64,000 nucleotides of DNA from Flavobacterium sp. JAD_PAG50586_2 (GCA_023213215.1 CP096136.1:3744584-3808583), one strand, 5' to 3'; positions 1-10,336 are shown, counted from the first letter of the stretch. Notes: generated by a model from the letters alone, not told the origin. Made by a program: numbers and translations.

Positions 1-1
1 T

Positions 2-1231
2 TTGGTCGATTCCGCCGGAGTTTATCTTCCGATGCAGGATGAAATCTTTCCCGACAAGGAACACTTTGGACGGATATTCAGAAACAATGCCATTATGAGC
101 AGTATGGGAATTACCCAAATTGCAGCCGTGATGGGAAGCTGTGTTGCCGGTGGTGCCTATCTTCCGATTATGAGTGATGAAGCCATGATTGTGGATAAAA
201 CCGGTAGTATTTTCCTTGCCGGAAGTTATCTTGTAAAAGCAGCCATTGGTGAAAATATAGATAATGAAACATTGGGCGGAGCAACTACACATTGCGAAAT
301 ATCGGGAGTAACCGATTATAAAGCCAAAGATGATAAAGACGCTTTAGACCGAATCAAAAGTATTGTTGGAAAAATCGGCGATTACGAAAAAGCGGGTTTC
401 AATAGGGAAACTCCACAAAAACCAGCTTTAGAGGAAAAAGATATATACGGAATACTACCAAAATCACGTACTGAACAATATGATATGATGGAAATCATCA
501 AGCGTTTGGTAGACAATTCAGAAATGGATATGTACAAACCGGATTACGGAAAATCAATCATAACCTGTTATGCCAGAATTGACGGTTGGGCTGTTGGAAT
601 TGTAGCCAACCAAAGGATTGTATCCAAAACCAAAAAAGGCGAAATCCAGTTTGGTGGGGTAATTTACTCTGATTCGGCAGACAAAGCTACAAGGTTTATT
701 GCCAACTGCAATCAAAAGAAAATTCCATTAGTATTTGTTCAGGACGTTACCGGATTTATGGTAGGTTCCAAATCAGAACATGGCGGAATTATTAAGGACG
801 GAGCCAAAATGGTAAATGCTGTTGCCAATTCTGTTGTGCCAAAATTCACTGTAGTTGTTGGAAATTCTTATGGTGCAGGGAATTACGCCATGTGTGGAAA
901 AGCTTATGATCCAAGGCTAATCTTTGCCTGGCCAAGCGCCGAACTTGCCGTTATGGGCGGAACACAGGCAGCCAAAGTACTCGCACAAATTGAAGCTTCA
1001 TCGCTAAAAGCCAAAGGGGAAACGGTAGATGAAAAAGTTGAAAAGGAATTATTCGATAAAATCAAAGCGCGTTACGACGCACAGGTTTCTCCTTATTATG
1101 CCGCTGCAAGATTATGGACAGATGCTATCATTGATCCGTTAGAAACCAGAACCTGGATTTCAATGGGAATTGAAGCTGCGAACCACTCACCTATTGAAAA
1201 GAAATTTAATTTAGGTGTGATTCAGGTTTGA
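2..1231 (+). CDS. acyl-CoA carboxylase beta (carboxyltransferase) subunit, 5'-truncated by window edge
   Basis: The reading frame is open from the first complete codon, so the true start lies before the window; 409 residues of the C-terminal part are visible. The crotonase-like carboxyltransferase fold is recognisable: a GSCVAGGAYLP oxyanion loop near residue 45 and a second GNSYGAGNYAMCGKAYDPR loop near residue 290. The protein would move a carboxyl group from biotin to an acyl-CoA, working with a biotin-carrying alpha subunit that is not in the window. The sequence looks closest to methylcrotonyl- or propionyl-CoA carboxylase beta chains, involved in Leu or odd-chain breakdown. Substrate cannot be decided from this fragment. 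Confidence 0.9.
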   Translation: MVDSAGVYLPMQDEIFPDKEHFGRIFRNNAIMSSMGITQIAAVMGSCVAGGAYLPIMSDEAMIVDKTGSIFLAGSYLVKAAIGENIDNETLGGATTHCEISGVTDYKAKDDKDALDRIKSIVGKIGDYEKAGFNRETPQKPALEEKDIYGILPKSRTEQYDMMEIIKRLVDNSEMDMYKPDYGKSIITCYARIDGWAVGIVANQRIVSKTKKGEIQFGGVIYSDSADKATRFIANCNQKKIPLVFVQDVTGFMVGSKSEHGGIIKDGAKMVNAVANSVVPKFTVVVGNSYGAGNYAMCGKAYDPRLIFAWPSAELAVMGGTQAAKVLAQIEASSLKAKGETVDEKVEKELFDKIKARYDAQVSPYYAAARLWTDAIIDPLETRTWISMGIEAANHSPIEKKFNLGVIQV

Positions 1232-1285
1232 TAGTAACAAATAAAAATCTGCCCTACTAATTCCCTGAATATCAATTTTATAATC

Positions 1286-2902
1286 ATGAACAAAATCCTA
1301 CTCCTTTGTTTTACCATTATTGGTTTCCAAAATCTTACAGCACAGGAAACCTTTAGCCGTAAGGACAGTCTTCAAGGTGGTTTACGACCGGAACGAACCT
1401 GTTTTGACGTATTACGTTATGATCTCAACATCAAAGTCAATCCCGATGAAAAATCGTTAGTTGGATATAATGAAGTAACTTTTAGAATAGTTTCAAGCAC
1501 TTCAAAAATCCAATTGGATCTATTTGATAATATGAAGATTGACAGTATTGTCTTCAATGCTAAAAAGCTAAAATACAATCGCGAATACAATGCTGTTTTT
1601 ATTGATTTCCCTTTGGTTTTGACTTCAAAATCCCAACAGAGTCTGAAGTTTTATTATTCAGGAAAACCAATAATTGCACACAATGCGCCTTGGGACGGTG
1701 GTTTTACTTATACAAAGGATAACGATGGAAAACCGTGGATTGGTGTAAGCTGTCAAGGTATCGGAGCTAGTTTGTGGTATCCGTGTAAAGATTCGCAAAG
1801 CGATGAACCCGATTTTGGAGCCACAATAAAAGTAGCTGTTCCCAATGGATTGATGAATGTTTCCAACGGAAGGCTAATTGGTAGCGAAGATTTAAAAAAT
1901 GGTTATACACGCTGGGATTGGGAAGTTAAAAACCCGATAAACACCTATTCGATAACGCTTAACATTGGAAATTATGTCCACATCCATGAAAATTATAAAG
2001 GTTTGGATCTCGATTATTATGTATTGCCCGAAAATGAAGCTAAAGCCAGAGTACATTTTGAAGAAGTGAAACCTATGATGGAATGTTTTCAAAGTAAATT
2101 TGGAACCTATCCTTTTACCAATGACGGATACAAATTGGTTGAAACTCCCTATTTAGGAATGGAACACCAAAGTGCTGTGGCTTATGGAAATAAGTATGTA
2201 AATGGTTATTTAGGAACAGACAGATCGGGAACCGGAATTGGATGGCTCTTTGACTATATCACTATCCACGAAAGTGGCCACGAATGGTTTGGCAACAGCA
2301 TTACATCAAAAGACACTGCTGATATGTGGATTCAGGAAGGGTTTACAACTTACACGGAAGCAGTTTATGTCGAATGCCAACATGGGTATGAGAAAGGACA
2401 GAATTACCTTAACGGACTAAAAAGAAATATAGATAATGTCAGTCCGATTATTGGTCCGTATGGTGTAAACAAAGAAGGTTCGACTGACATGTATGAAAAG
2501 GGTGCGATGCTTTTAAATACGCTAAGACACGTTGTAAATAACGATGACAAATGGTGGAAAATGCTACTAACCTACTCCGAAAGATTCCGCCATAAAATCA
2601 TCGACACCGAAACTGTAGTCACTTTTTTTAATACGGAAACCGGAATGAATTTAACTCCGGTATTCAATCAATATTTACGACATGCTGCAATTCCGGAATT
2701 GGAATACAGAATCAATAAAGGTAAGCTGCAATTTCGATGGAAAGCCGATGAAAGTAAATTTGCCATGCCGGTTGATGTTAAAATCAAAAACAAAAAAGCC
2801 CGCATTTATCCAACTATTAATTGGGTAACATCCAAATTTAAAATTGATTCCCTACAAGATATCGAAGTGTTGACGAATGATTTTTATATCAAAGTTAATT
2901 AA
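1286..2902 (+). CDS. secreted M1 family zinc aminopeptidase
   Basis: A 538-residue protein with a short hydrophobic N-terminus ending near FQNLTAQ, a likely signal peptide, so it probably acts in the periplasm or outside the cell. The gluzincin motif HESGH is at residues 328-332, followed by WFGNS, with the third zinc ligand Glu near 351 in WIQEGFTTY. The exopeptidase motif is GMEHQ near residue 291, in place of the common GAMEN. It lacks the long helical C-terminal domain of PepN, as many Bacteroidota M1 proteins do. The expected role is trimming N-terminal residues from peptides. It starts 54 bp after the carboxylase gene with no clear terminator between them. Confidence 0.9.
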   Translation: MNKILLLCFTIIGFQNLTAQETFSRKDSLQGGLRPERTCFDVLRYDLNIKVNPDEKSLVGYNEVTFRIVSSTSKIQLDLFDNMKIDSIVFNAKKLKYNREYNAVFIDFPLVLTSKSQQSLKFYYSGKPIIAHNAPWDGGFTYTKDNDGKPWIGVSCQGIGASLWYPCKDSQSDEPDFGATIKVAVPNGLMNVSNGRLIGSEDLKNGYTRWDWEVKNPINTYSITLNIGNYVHIHENYKGLDLDYYVLPENEAKARVHFEEVKPMMECFQSKFGTYPFTNDGYKLVETPYLGMEHQSAVAYGNKYVNGYLGTDRSGTGIGWLFDYITIHESGHEWFGNSITSKDTADMWIQEGFTTYTEAVYVECQHGYEKGQNYLNGLKRNIDNVSPIIGPYGVNKEGSTDMYEKGAMLLNTLRHVVNNDDKWWKMLLTYSERFRHKIIDTETVVTFFNTETGMNLTPVFNQYLRHAAIPELEYRINKGKLQFRWKADESKFAMPVDVKIKNKKARIYPTINWVTSKFKIDSLQDIEVLTNDFYIKVN

Positions 2903-2984
2903 GCAGTCAATAAATTTTAACGCTTCAATATTTCATATCTAATTAAAAAATAGTAACTTAGGCTAAATTTTAAACTTTGTTATT

Positions 2985-3410
2985 ATGGATACTACAGTAA
3001 AAGGTTTGAACAAATGGGCCAATGCCCACTCTACATTTTGGTTTGATGCTATCAGGATTATTTTAGGGATTTTTTTAATTTACAAAGGAGGTTATTTCGT
3101 TAGTAACAGTCGGGGTTTTGAAGACCTGATTGCACCGGTAAGCAATTTTATGGGTGGCATGCTGACCTTCCACTATATTGCAGCAGCTCATATTATGGGC
3201 GGTATTATGATAGTTTTTGGTTTGTTGACACGTTGGGCGCTAATTGCTCAATTACCAATTTTAATTGGAGCTGTTCTCTTAAATTTTTTAGGAGAAATGA
3301 ACATTGTAAATCTGATTATTGCAACCGTAACATTAGCAATCAGCATTTTTTATACCATTTACGGCAGTGGAAAACATTCAGCGGACTACTATTTCAAAAT
3401 GGAAAAATAA
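2985..3410 (+). CDS. DoxX family membrane protein
   Basis: A 141-residue protein with four hydrophobic segments (about residues 20-40, 62-82, 85-105, 110-130), the layout of the DoxX/DoxD family. The family is membrane-bound and has been linked to respiratory or redox functions, but this copy has no assigned substrate. The second segment begins after LTFHYIAAAHIMGGI, typical of Bacteroidota DoxX-like proteins. An AT-rich gap of 82 bp separates it from the peptidase gene, and a strong hairpin terminator follows. It may be a single-gene transcript. Confidence 0.75.
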   Translation: MDTTVKGLNKWANAHSTFWFDAIRIILGIFLIYKGGYFVSNSRGFEDLIAPVSNFMGGMLTFHYIAAAHIMGGIMIVFGLLTRWALIAQLPILIGAVLLNFLGEMNIVNLIIATVTLAISIFYTIYGSGKHSADYYFKMEK

Positions 3411-3427
3411 TTTGTTTGCTTTGAATC

Positions 3428-3470
3428 AAAAAACGCACTAAGAGCTTACTTTTAGTGCGTTTTTTTTTTA
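3428..3470. terminator. bidirectional intrinsic terminator
   Basis: A stem ACGCACTAA / TTAGTGCGT with an A tract on the left and a run of ten T on the right lies between the convergent DoxX and menE genes. The T run reaches the menE stop codon (TAA on the minus strand), so it can end transcription from both sides. Confidence 0.85.
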
Positions 3471-4517
3471 TTTTAATGTTTCTCTTCTCAGAATCTTTCC
3501 TGTTGTGGTTTCCTTGAACTTTGGAATAAAAATGATTTCTTTTGGCTTTTCGTATTTATCCAATGCTTCATAAAGCGATTCATCAAAATCCTGTTTCTCG
3601 CCTTCGATAACCAAGACAACTTTATGTCCTAATTCGTTGTCGGGCTTTGAAGCAATAAAAAAGCGCTGATGGATTTTACTGGCTAGCTTCTCTTCAATCT
3701 GTTCCGGAATCAATTTTATTCCACCACTATTGATGACATTGTCCATTCGTCCCAAAAATATAAATTGATTTTCGTTAAGCAATTCGACTATGTCATTTGT
3801 TACAATAACATCTGGTGAAATTCTTGGTGCATGTATAACCAGGCAATTCCTGTCATCATAGGAGATCGTAACATTGGGCAAAACGGTAAATGCTTTTTCG
3901 CCAAGTTTTCGGGCTGCTATATGGGTTATTGTCTCTGTCATACCGTATGTCTCATAGACTTCAGTTGGCAATTTCAATAATTGTTTTTCTAAAGCTTTGT
4001 TTATAGCTGCACCACCCACAATCATTTTCTTAACCCTTTTTAATTCGGTAATGGAATTTTGTGATTGTAACGGAACCATGGCTACAAAATCATAATCGAT
4101 TTCATTATTCCGCATCGGATGGGAACTCGGAGCTACAAACTCTAAATCTAAACCTAAAATCATGGCGCGGACTAACATCATTTTTCCGGCAACATATTTA
4201 ACGGGTAAACATTGTAAAGCTCTGTTGCCTGGCTGCAAATCGAAAAAATCGCCTGTAGCTAAAGCCGAATCAACCATTGCCTGTTTGCTGACGGATATTG
4301 TTTTTGGAGTTCCGGTTGTACCAGATGTTTCCATTTCTATGAAATTTTTGCTGTCGAACCAATCCAAAAGGAAATCGCCAACAGGTTTTTCAAAATCTTC
4401 GCCTTCTTTGATAAAACTATAGGCCACACGGCATAAATCGTCCTTATCAAGGTGAAAGCCATTCAGCTTGAAAAGATTGTGGACATTTTGGTAGGTTGGA
4501 TTATTCATGGTTTTCAT
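3468..4517 (-). CDS. menE: o-succinylbenzoate--CoA ligase (MenE-like)
   Basis: A 349-residue AMP-forming acyl-CoA ligase, shorter than typical 450-500 residue members, as Bacteroidota MenE proteins are. The P-loop-like motif ETSGTTGTPK is at residues 63-72, YGMTET follows in the middle, GRMDNVINSGG marks the hinge, and the catalytic Lys sits in TTGKILRR close to the C-terminus. MenE activates o-succinylbenzoate with CoA in menaquinone synthesis, the expected respiratory quinone here. No other men gene is in the window. The start at 4517 overlaps the end of the upstream CPBP gene by 17 bp; a second ATG at 4508 is also possible. Confidence 0.85.
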   Translation of the reverse strand: MKTMNNPTYQNVHNLFKLNGFHLDKDDLCRVAYSFIKEGEDFEKPVGDFLLDWFDSKNFIEMETSGTTGTPKTISVSKQAMVDSALATGDFFDLQPGNRALQCLPVKYVAGKMMLVRAMILGLDLEFVAPSSHPMRNNEIDYDFVAMVPLQSQNSITELKRVKKMIVGGAAINKALEKQLLKLPTEVYETYGMTETITHIAARKLGEKAFTVLPNVTISYDDRNCLVIHAPRISPDVIVTNDIVELLNENQFIFLGRMDNVINSGGIKLIPEQIEEKLASKIHQRFFIASKPDNELGHKVVLVIEGEKQDFDESLYEALDKYEKPKEIIFIPKFKETTTGKILRRETLK

Positions 4518-5454
4518 TTTTTTGTAATGGTGCTGTAGCCTGTATTTTTATTTTTCCTGTTAGTTTTTGTTTCCAATTGGTCCAATGGTATTTTTTACTA
4601 AAGATAAATAATAGTAACGGAAAAACTACTAGTATCGGAATCAAAATTTCATAGCCAACAGAAGGCGTAGAAACATCCTTAAAAACAGATTCTGTCTGCA
4701 ATGCTGACCATTCTGAGGTTACTAGCAATGCTGTAACAATATTATTGGCGGCATGAAAACCGAGCGATAATTCCATTCCATCATCCATCAGAGTTATAAT
4801 CCCAAGAAAGAAACCTGTTCCTATATAATACACCATAATAATTTGCCCCATTTTCGCTACTTCAGGATTCATAATATGCATCAATCCAAACATAGTTGAA
4901 GTGACGATTAACGGAACCCATCTGTTCTTTGCCAGCAATCCAACTCCCTGCATCAGGTAGCCTCTGAAAATAAATTCTTCCGTACTGGTTTGAATAGGAA
5001 GCATTATCATCGCGATAAGCAATAAAATCAAAAAAGGAATTGGCTTGAAATTGAGTACAAAATTCTCCGGACTGGCGAAATAAACTATCAATGTAGAAGC
5101 CGAACTTATTACACCCCAAACAACAAACGCAAAAAATATTCTTTTCCAATCTACTTTTTCCCTGGAGGTAATTATATCTTTCAGCTTTAGCTTGTGAAGA
5201 TATTTTACTACGATAATTATCCCTAACATTGTAAAAACAAAGATCAGCAACATTAGGAATAAGGTAACGTTGGGGCTAAAAAATTTCATAATCTCTGCCT
5301 CGGTAGTTGGCATTGGTTTTCCTGAACCAAATGATTTTACCAATAAAGCAATGGCTAATGGAAATTGGCCGATTACATAGAAAGTGGCAATAATAAAAAA
5401 CCCGAGTAAATAATTTAAAAGATTGGGTGACTTGTTTACTTTTTCTAAAAACAT
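4501..5454 (-). CDS. CPBP family intramembrane glutamic endopeptidase
   Basis: A 317-residue polytopic membrane protein. The CPBP/ABI (Rce1-like) motif is complete: paired glutamates and Arg in EEFIFRGYL (residues 159-167), a His in GLMHIMNPE, and a third motif GFHAANN. Members are membrane proteases; in bacteria some act in bacteriocin immunity or processing, but no target is evident here. The gene precedes menE on the same strand and overlaps it, so they are probably co-transcribed, an arrangement whose functional meaning is unclear. Confidence 0.85.
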   Translation of the reverse strand: MFLEKVNKSPNLLNYLLGFFIIATFYVIGQFPLAIALLVKSFGSGKPMPTTEAEIMKFFSPNVTLFLMLLIFVFTMLGIIIVVKYLHKLKLKDIITSREKVDWKRIFFAFVVWGVISSASTLIVYFASPENFVLNFKPIPFLILLLIAMIMLPIQTSTEEFIFRGYLMQGVGLLAKNRWVPLIVTSTMFGLMHIMNPEVAKMGQIIMVYYIGTGFFLGIITLMDDGMELSLGFHAANNIVTALLVTSEWSALQTESVFKDVSTPSVGYEILIPILVVFPLLLFIFSKKYHWTNWKQKLTGKIKIQATAPLQKNENHE

Positions 5455-5520
5455 GGTTGATTTTTTGTTTGGCCTAAATTAACTTTTTTACGTTAGAAAC
5501 TATTATATTGTATAAAAAAA

Positions 5521-5865
5521 ATGTTACAGATACTCCACAATCCACGATGCGGAAAATCGAGAGCCTGCGTGGCTTTCGCAACCGATTTAAAAGTTCCGTT
5601 TGAGATAACAAACTATTTGGAAACCCCAATGTCTGTTTCCGATTTGAATGTTCTGATCAAAAAACTTGGAATTAAACCTATTGAACTAGTGCGTCAGAAA
5701 GAAGCCATTTGGATAGAAAAATACAAAGACAAAAAGCTATCCGATGCGGCCATCATAAAAGCGTTAGTAAAATATCCAATTCTAATTGAACGACCAATAG
5801 TGATTGATGGAGACCGAGCTATAATTGGTAGAGACGTTGAAAAGCTTGCCCTTTTCCTAAAATAA
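5521..5865 (+). CDS. arsC: ArsC/Spx-type arsenate reductase-like protein
   Basis: A 114-residue thioredoxin-fold protein of the ArsC family. The N-terminal HNPRCGKSR carries the active-site Cys10, and the C-terminal RPIVIDGDRAIIGR has the conserved RPI substrate-binding turn. This matches glutaredoxin-dependent arsenate reductases in length and motifs. No arsenite exporter or ArsR regulator is adjacent, so a housekeeping redox role is equally possible. It is transcribed divergently from the CPBP gene. Confidence 0.8.
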   Translation: MLQILHNPRCGKSRACVAFATDLKVPFEITNYLETPMSVSDLNVLIKKLGIKPIELVRQKEAIWIEKYKDKKLSDAAIIKALVKYPILIERPIVIDGDRAIIGRDVEKLALFLK

Positions 5866-5950
5866 AAGCAGCCATATTTAACAAAGATTTGTGAAGATGA
5901 GTTTAAACCGCGATGTACTTTTGTGGTCTTTTAAGCTTAACTATATTTTC

Positions 5951-8401
5951 ATGAGAAAATTTCATTATCTTTTATCTGCACTGCTACTATTGCTTTCAAT
6001 TACCATGTTGGGACAAGGAAAACCTGAAAGAGCTAAAATTTCCATCACTGGAAAAATCATTGAAAAAACCAGCAAACTTCCGTTAGAATACGCAACCATT
6101 ACTTTTAAGAATAGTAAAAACCCGAAATTAATTTTTGGAGGAATCACAGACAATAAAGGTGATTACAGCATTGATGTTGTTCCGGGAACTTATGATATCA
6201 CATTAGAATTTATTTCTTTTAAACCTACGATTATCAAGCAGAAAGAATTACCCGCAGCTACAAACTTGGGAACTACAGCCTTAGAAGAAGATGCCACTCA
6301 ATTGAACGAAGTGGTCGTTCGTGCCGAAAAAAGTACAGTAGAAATAAAATTGGACAAGAAAGTTTATAATGTAGGCCAGGATATGATGGTAAAAGGTGGA
6401 ACTGCCAGTGACGTTCTTGATAATGTTCCTTCGGTTACCGTAGATGCAGAGGGAAATGTCGCATTGCGTGGCAATGATAACGTAAAAATACTTATCGACG
6501 GAAGGCCATCCAATGCCATTAATATTGCAGACGCACTAAAATCTATTCCCGCGGACGCTTTAGATAAGGTTGAAGTAATCACCAATCCATCGGCACGTTA
6601 TAACGCTGAAGGTGGTGGTGGAATCATTAATATCTTATTGAAAAAAGGTAAAAACCTTGGCTTAAACGGAACCGTAACTGCAAGCGGTGGTTACCCTGAA
6701 ACCTATGGTGTGACAGGAAATATAAATTATAAAGCTCCGGAATTCAACTTATTTGCCACTCAGGGATACAATTACCGCAATAATCCCGGAAGGGCTTTTA
6801 CCAATTCCAGGTATCTGAATGACGATAATTCTACCAAGGGTTATATGAATGAAAACAGGGAAAATGACAGACTGAACAAATCGTATAATGCCAACTTTGG
6901 TGTAGATTGGTTTTTAGATAAGTCGACCACGTGGACAAATGCGCTTAATTACAGACGAAGCAATGGCGACAACCAGGACAATGTTTTTCAGAATTACTAC
7001 GATGTAAATCGGGTATACACATCAACAAATACAAGGATAAATAATGAAGACAGCAAAAGCCAAAATGTTGAATTTACTACCAACCTAACCAAAAAATTCA
7101 AAAAAGAAGGACACAAACTAACCATTGACGGAGCATTTTCTTCCAACTATGATAAAAATCTGGCGCTGATTAACGAAACATCCACTTTAAATTCTAACAT
7201 TGACCTCACAGAAACGGTTAATAACCAAACCCAAAGCCGGAATTCTATACAAACTGATTACGTGCTTCCAATTGGGAAAGGCGGCCAGTTTGAAGCCGGT
7301 TACAGAGGTGATTTTTCAGTCAATACTACAGATTATTCTGTGACAAACCTTTCATTTTCAACAGCCAATACGTTGGAATACAAGGAAAAAGTGAATGCCC
7401 TTTACACGCAATACGGATTTAAGGTGAATAAATTTTCTACCCTTTTGGGACTTCGTTGGGAAGATTCCGATATCGATGTGAATCAATTGGCAACTGATGA
7501 TTTCAACAATAAAAAATACAACAACTTTTTTCCCAGCGCTTTCTTTACTTACGAAATAGATGATAAAAGCAGTGCCTCCATCAGCTTCAGCAGAAGGATT
7601 CAAAGACCAAGAGGACGACAATTAAATCCATTCAATAACCTATCAAGTAATGTCAATATTTTTGTCGGAAATCCAGATTTAAATCCCGCATTTACCAATT
7701 CTATAGACTTAGGCTATCTTAAACGTTGGAACAAGCTAACTTTCAATACTTCCCTTTACGGAAATAAAACTACAGATGTTTTCCAATTCGTTAGAACACA
7801 AACAGATGCTTTACCAGATGGAACTCCGGTAATCACAACCACTCCAATTAATTTAGCTACAGAATACCGAGGTGGTTTTGAATTTACCCTAAATTATAGT
7901 CCCTACAAATGGTGGAGATTAAACTCAAATTTCAATTTCTTTTACGTTCAGACTGATGGTGACTATGTATACACTGATTCCAATAACGTTGAGCAAGAAC
8001 AGGATTTTGATTTCGAAGCCACTTCCTGGTTTACGCGTTTATCCTCAAAAATTACGCTGCCTTACAAAGTCGAATGGCAAACGAACCTCAATTATCAAGG
8101 CGCACAAAAAAACAGACAGGGAAGTTCTTTGGGCAACTTCAGTATGAATCTTGCCTTTAGCAAAGACATTTTGAAAGACAAAGGAACAATCGCCTTTAAT
8201 GTTAGCGACGTATTCAATTCCAGAAAAAGAATCATGGATACTTTTATTGATGGAACAGTTGACTCCCATAGCGAAATGCAGTGGAGAAGAAGACAATTCA
8301 ATTTGTCATTCACCTATAGGTTCAATGTCCAGAAAAATGAACGGGAGAAAAAACCAAGATCAAACCAACAACAGGATGATAATGGAGATTTTCAAGGTTA
8401 A
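5951..8401 (+). CDS. TonB-dependent-receptor-like outer membrane protein
   Basis: The frame is open from 5891, but the ATG at 5951 gives a clean signal peptide (MRKFHYLLSALLLLLS... ending near MLGQG) and an 816-residue protein. After the signal comes a carboxypeptidase-regulatory-like beta-sandwich (about residues 30-110), then a plug domain (KVYNVGQDM, IDGRPS, NPSARYNAEGGGGIINI), and a long Asn/Tyr-rich beta-barrel of the OMP_b-brl_3 type. Such proteins import or bind ligands at the outer membrane with TonB energy. No SusD partner or peptidase is adjacent, so the ligand is unknown. The C-terminus is charged and Gln-rich after the last barrel strand. Confidence 0.85.
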   Translation: MRKFHYLLSALLLLLSITMLGQGKPERAKISITGKIIEKTSKLPLEYATITFKNSKNPKLIFGGITDNKGDYSIDVVPGTYDITLEFISFKPTIIKQKELPAATNLGTTALEEDATQLNEVVVRAEKSTVEIKLDKKVYNVGQDMMVKGGTASDVLDNVPSVTVDAEGNVALRGNDNVKILIDGRPSNAINIADALKSIPADALDKVEVITNPSARYNAEGGGGIINILLKKGKNLGLNGTVTASGGYPETYGVTGNINYKAPEFNLFATQGYNYRNNPGRAFTNSRYLNDDNSTKGYMNENRENDRLNKSYNANFGVDWFLDKSTTWTNALNYRRSNGDNQDNVFQNYYDVNRVYTSTNTRINNEDSKSQNVEFTTNLTKKFKKEGHKLTIDGAFSSNYDKNLALINETSTLNSNIDLTETVNNQTQSRNSIQTDYVLPIGKGGQFEAGYRGDFSVNTTDYSVTNLSFSTANTLEYKEKVNALYTQYGFKVNKFSTLLGLRWEDSDIDVNQLATDDFNNKKYNNFFPSAFFTYEIDDKSSASISFSRRIQRPRGRQLNPFNNLSSNVNIFVGNPDLNPAFTNSIDLGYLKRWNKLTFNTSLYGNKTTDVFQFVRTQTDALPDGTPVITTTPINLATEYRGGFEFTLNYSPYKWWRLNSNFNFFYVQTDGDYVYTDSNNVEQEQDFDFEATSWFTRLSSKITLPYKVEWQTNLNYQGAQKNRQGSSLGNFSMNLAFSKDILKDKGTIAFNVSDVFNSRKRIMDTFIDGTVDSHSEMQWRRRQFNLSFTYRFNVQKNEREKKPRSNQQQDDNGDFQG

Positions 8402-8407
8402 CACATA

Positions 8408-8436
8408 AAAAAAGCCCCGAATATCGGGGCTTTTTT
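8408..8436 (+). terminator. intrinsic terminator after receptor gene
   Basis: Stem AAAAGCCCCGA / TCGGGGCTTTT with a short loop and a run of six T. It lies between the convergent receptor and small membrane protein genes and can act on both strands. Confidence 0.85.
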
Positions 8437-8454
8437 GTAAACAATAGTCTAAAA

Positions 8455-8628
8455 CTATACTGTTTGCGCGGCTTCTTTTTTTGCTTTTCTTTCCTGCAAA
8501 AATTCTCTCATACCTCCAAAAATCCAATAAGGAACAATGAAAGTGATCAAGAACATCATTAGCCAGAAACCAATCGTTAGAATGGTCAAGAAAGCTAAGA
8601 AACCTAAATACTGTTGAAATTCAAACAT
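8455..8628 (-). CDS. small membrane protein of unknown function
   Basis: A 57-residue protein starting MFEFQQYLGFL, with one or two hydrophobic segments (about residues 8-38) and a positively charged tail (QERKAKKEAA). The frame continues upstream to a TTG at 8658, but the ATG at 8628 is the better start. I do not recognise a family. Strong hydrophobicity followed by a Lys/Arg-rich end suggests an inner-membrane protein with a cytoplasmic C-terminus. It ends beside the receptor's terminator. Confidence 0.55.
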   Translation of the reverse strand: MFEFQQYLGFLAFLTILTIGFWLMMFLITFIVPYWIFGGMREFLQERKAKKEAAQTV

Positions 8629-8746
8629 GTTTTCCGGAATTTTTTGAATTATACGCAAATGTAAGCCGAATATTTATGCTATCCAAAAACAAAATCAATT
8701 TTTATTAACTACTTTTTATCACTAATTTTGGGCTGGATTTTTTAGG

Positions 8747-8882
8747 AGCTGTTTCCCGCTATCCGTTGCAATCTTTTATGCTGAACTTGTTTCAGCATCT
8801 CGACTAATCATTCAGTATAAACTATTTAAAGATACTGAAACAAGTTCAGCATAAAAGGATTTCCACTCCTATCGGGGCTAGA
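8747..8882. repeat. REP-like intergenic repeat with long inverted repeat
   Basis: Between the small membrane gene and fumC. Outer parts read CGCTATCCGTTGCAATCTTTT on the left and AAAAGGATTTCCACTCCTAT on the right. Inside are 27-nt arms (8774-8800 and 8830-8856) that pair with one mismatch around a 29-nt loop. A related element with the same outer ends is at 51281-51400, which indicates a dispersed family. Confidence 0.75.
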
Positions 8883-8915
8883 AAGAAACTACTTATTAAC
8901 ATATATAAATACACA

Positions 8916-10313
8916 ATGGAATACAGAATTGAAAAAGATACAATGGGGGAAGTGCGTGTACCTGCCGATAAATATTGGGGAGCACAAACAGAGCGTTCAA
9001 GAAATAACTTCAAAATTGGCCCTTCAGCCTCAATGCCAAAAGAAATAATAGAAGGTTTTGCCTATCTAAAGAAAGCTGCAGCTTATGCCAATTGCGATTT
9101 AGGTGTACTTTCAACTGAAAAGCGTGACGCAATCGGAGCTGTCTGTGACGAAATCCTTGCCGGAAAATTAACTGATGAATTTCCATTGGTAATCTGGCAG
9201 ACTGGATCGGGAACACAAAGCAACATGAACGTGAATGAAGTAATTGCGAATCGTGCGCAGGTTTTGGCTGGCTTTAAAATTGGTGAAGGCGAACAATTGG
9301 TAAAAGCCAACGATGATGTCAACAAATCACAATCTTCTAACGATACCTTCCCAACCGGAATGCACATTGCCTGCTACAAAGCCGCTGTTGAAGTTACGAT
9401 TCCCGGAGTTGAAAAGCTTCGTGACACTTTAGATGCAAAAGCTAAAGAATTCATGAACGTAGTTAAAATAGGAAGAACGCATTTAATGGATGCAACGCCC
9501 CTAACTTTAGGGCAGGAGATTTCAGGATATGTCGCCCAATTAAACTACGGAATAAAAGCACTTAAAAATACATTATCCCATTTGTCAGAAGTTGCCCTTG
9601 GAGGAACTGCAGTAGGAACCGGATTAAACACACCAGCAGGTTACGATGTAAAAGTAGCCGAATATATTGCAAAATTTACAGGCCATCCTTTTGTTACGGC
9701 GCCAAATAAATTTGAAGCACTGGCTTCACACGATGCTATAGTTGAAGCGCACGGAGCATTAAAACAGTTGGCTGTTTCCTTAAATAAAATCGCAAACGAT
9801 ATCAGAATGCTGGCATCTGGTCCACGTTCCGGAATTGGCGAAATCCTTATTCCTGAAAACGAACCAGGTTCCTCTATCATGCCCGGAAAAGTAAATCCAA
9901 CGCAGTGTGAAGCTTTAACCATGGTTTGCGCACAGGTTATGGGTAACGACGTAGCAATTTCAGTGGGTGGAATGCAGGGTCATTATGAATTGAATGTTTT
10001 CAAGCCTGTAATGGCGGCTAACTTTTTACAATCAGCACGTTTATTAGGAGATGCCTGTATTTCATTCGACGAACATTGTGCCAGCGGGATTGAACCTAAT
10101 CATACCAGAATCAAAGAATTGGTTGATAATTCATTAATGCTTGTCACGGCTTTAAATACCAAAATTGGTTATTACAAATCGGCTGAAATTGCTCAGACAG
10201 CTCATAAAAACGGAACAACCTTAAAAGAGGAAGCCGTACGTTTAGGATATGTATCTGCTGAAGATTTCGATGCCTGGGTAAAACCGGAAGATATGGTTGG
10301 AAGTTTGAAATAA
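8916..10313 (+). CDS. fumC: class II fumarate hydratase
   Basis: A 465-residue enzyme, the usual length for class II fumarases. It carries the superfamily signature [11 protein letters not shown] (residues 318-328), the substrate-site segment [14 protein letters not shown] and the [10 protein letters not shown] loop. It interconverts fumarate and malate in the TCA cycle without an iron-sulfur cluster. The [10 protein letters not shown] segment matches FumC rather than aspartase or argininosuccinate lyase. The gene stands alone between a REP-like repeat and its own terminator. Confidence 0.95.
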   Translation: MEYRIEKDTMGEVRVPADKYWGAQTERSRNNFKIGPSASMPKEIIEGFAYLKKAAAYANCDLGVLSTEKRDAIGAVCDEILAGKLTDEFPLVIWQTGSGTQSNMNVNEVIANRAQVLAGFKIGEGEQLVKANDDVNKSQSSNDTFPTGMHIACYKAAVEVTIPGVEKLRDTLDAKAKEFMNVVKIGRTHLMDATPLTLGQEISGYVAQLNYGIKALKNTLSHLSEVALGGTAVGTGLNTPAGYDVKVAEYIAKFTGHPFVTAPNKFEALASHDAIVEAHGALKQLAVSLNKIANDIRMLASGPRSGIGEILIPENEPGSSIMPGKVNPTQCEALTMVCAQVMGNDVAISVGGMQGHYELNVFKPVMAANFLQSARLLGDACISFDEHCASGIEPNHTRIKELVDNSLMLVTALNTKIGYYKSAEIAQTAHKNGTTLKEEAVRLGYVSAEDFDAWVKPEDMVGSLK

Positions 10314-10336
10314 TAAAATATAACATATTAGATAAA

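Noticed and set aside
5891..5950. Upstream start for the TonB-type receptor
   Set aside because: It adds 20 residues before a complete signal peptide; the ATG at 5951 is better.
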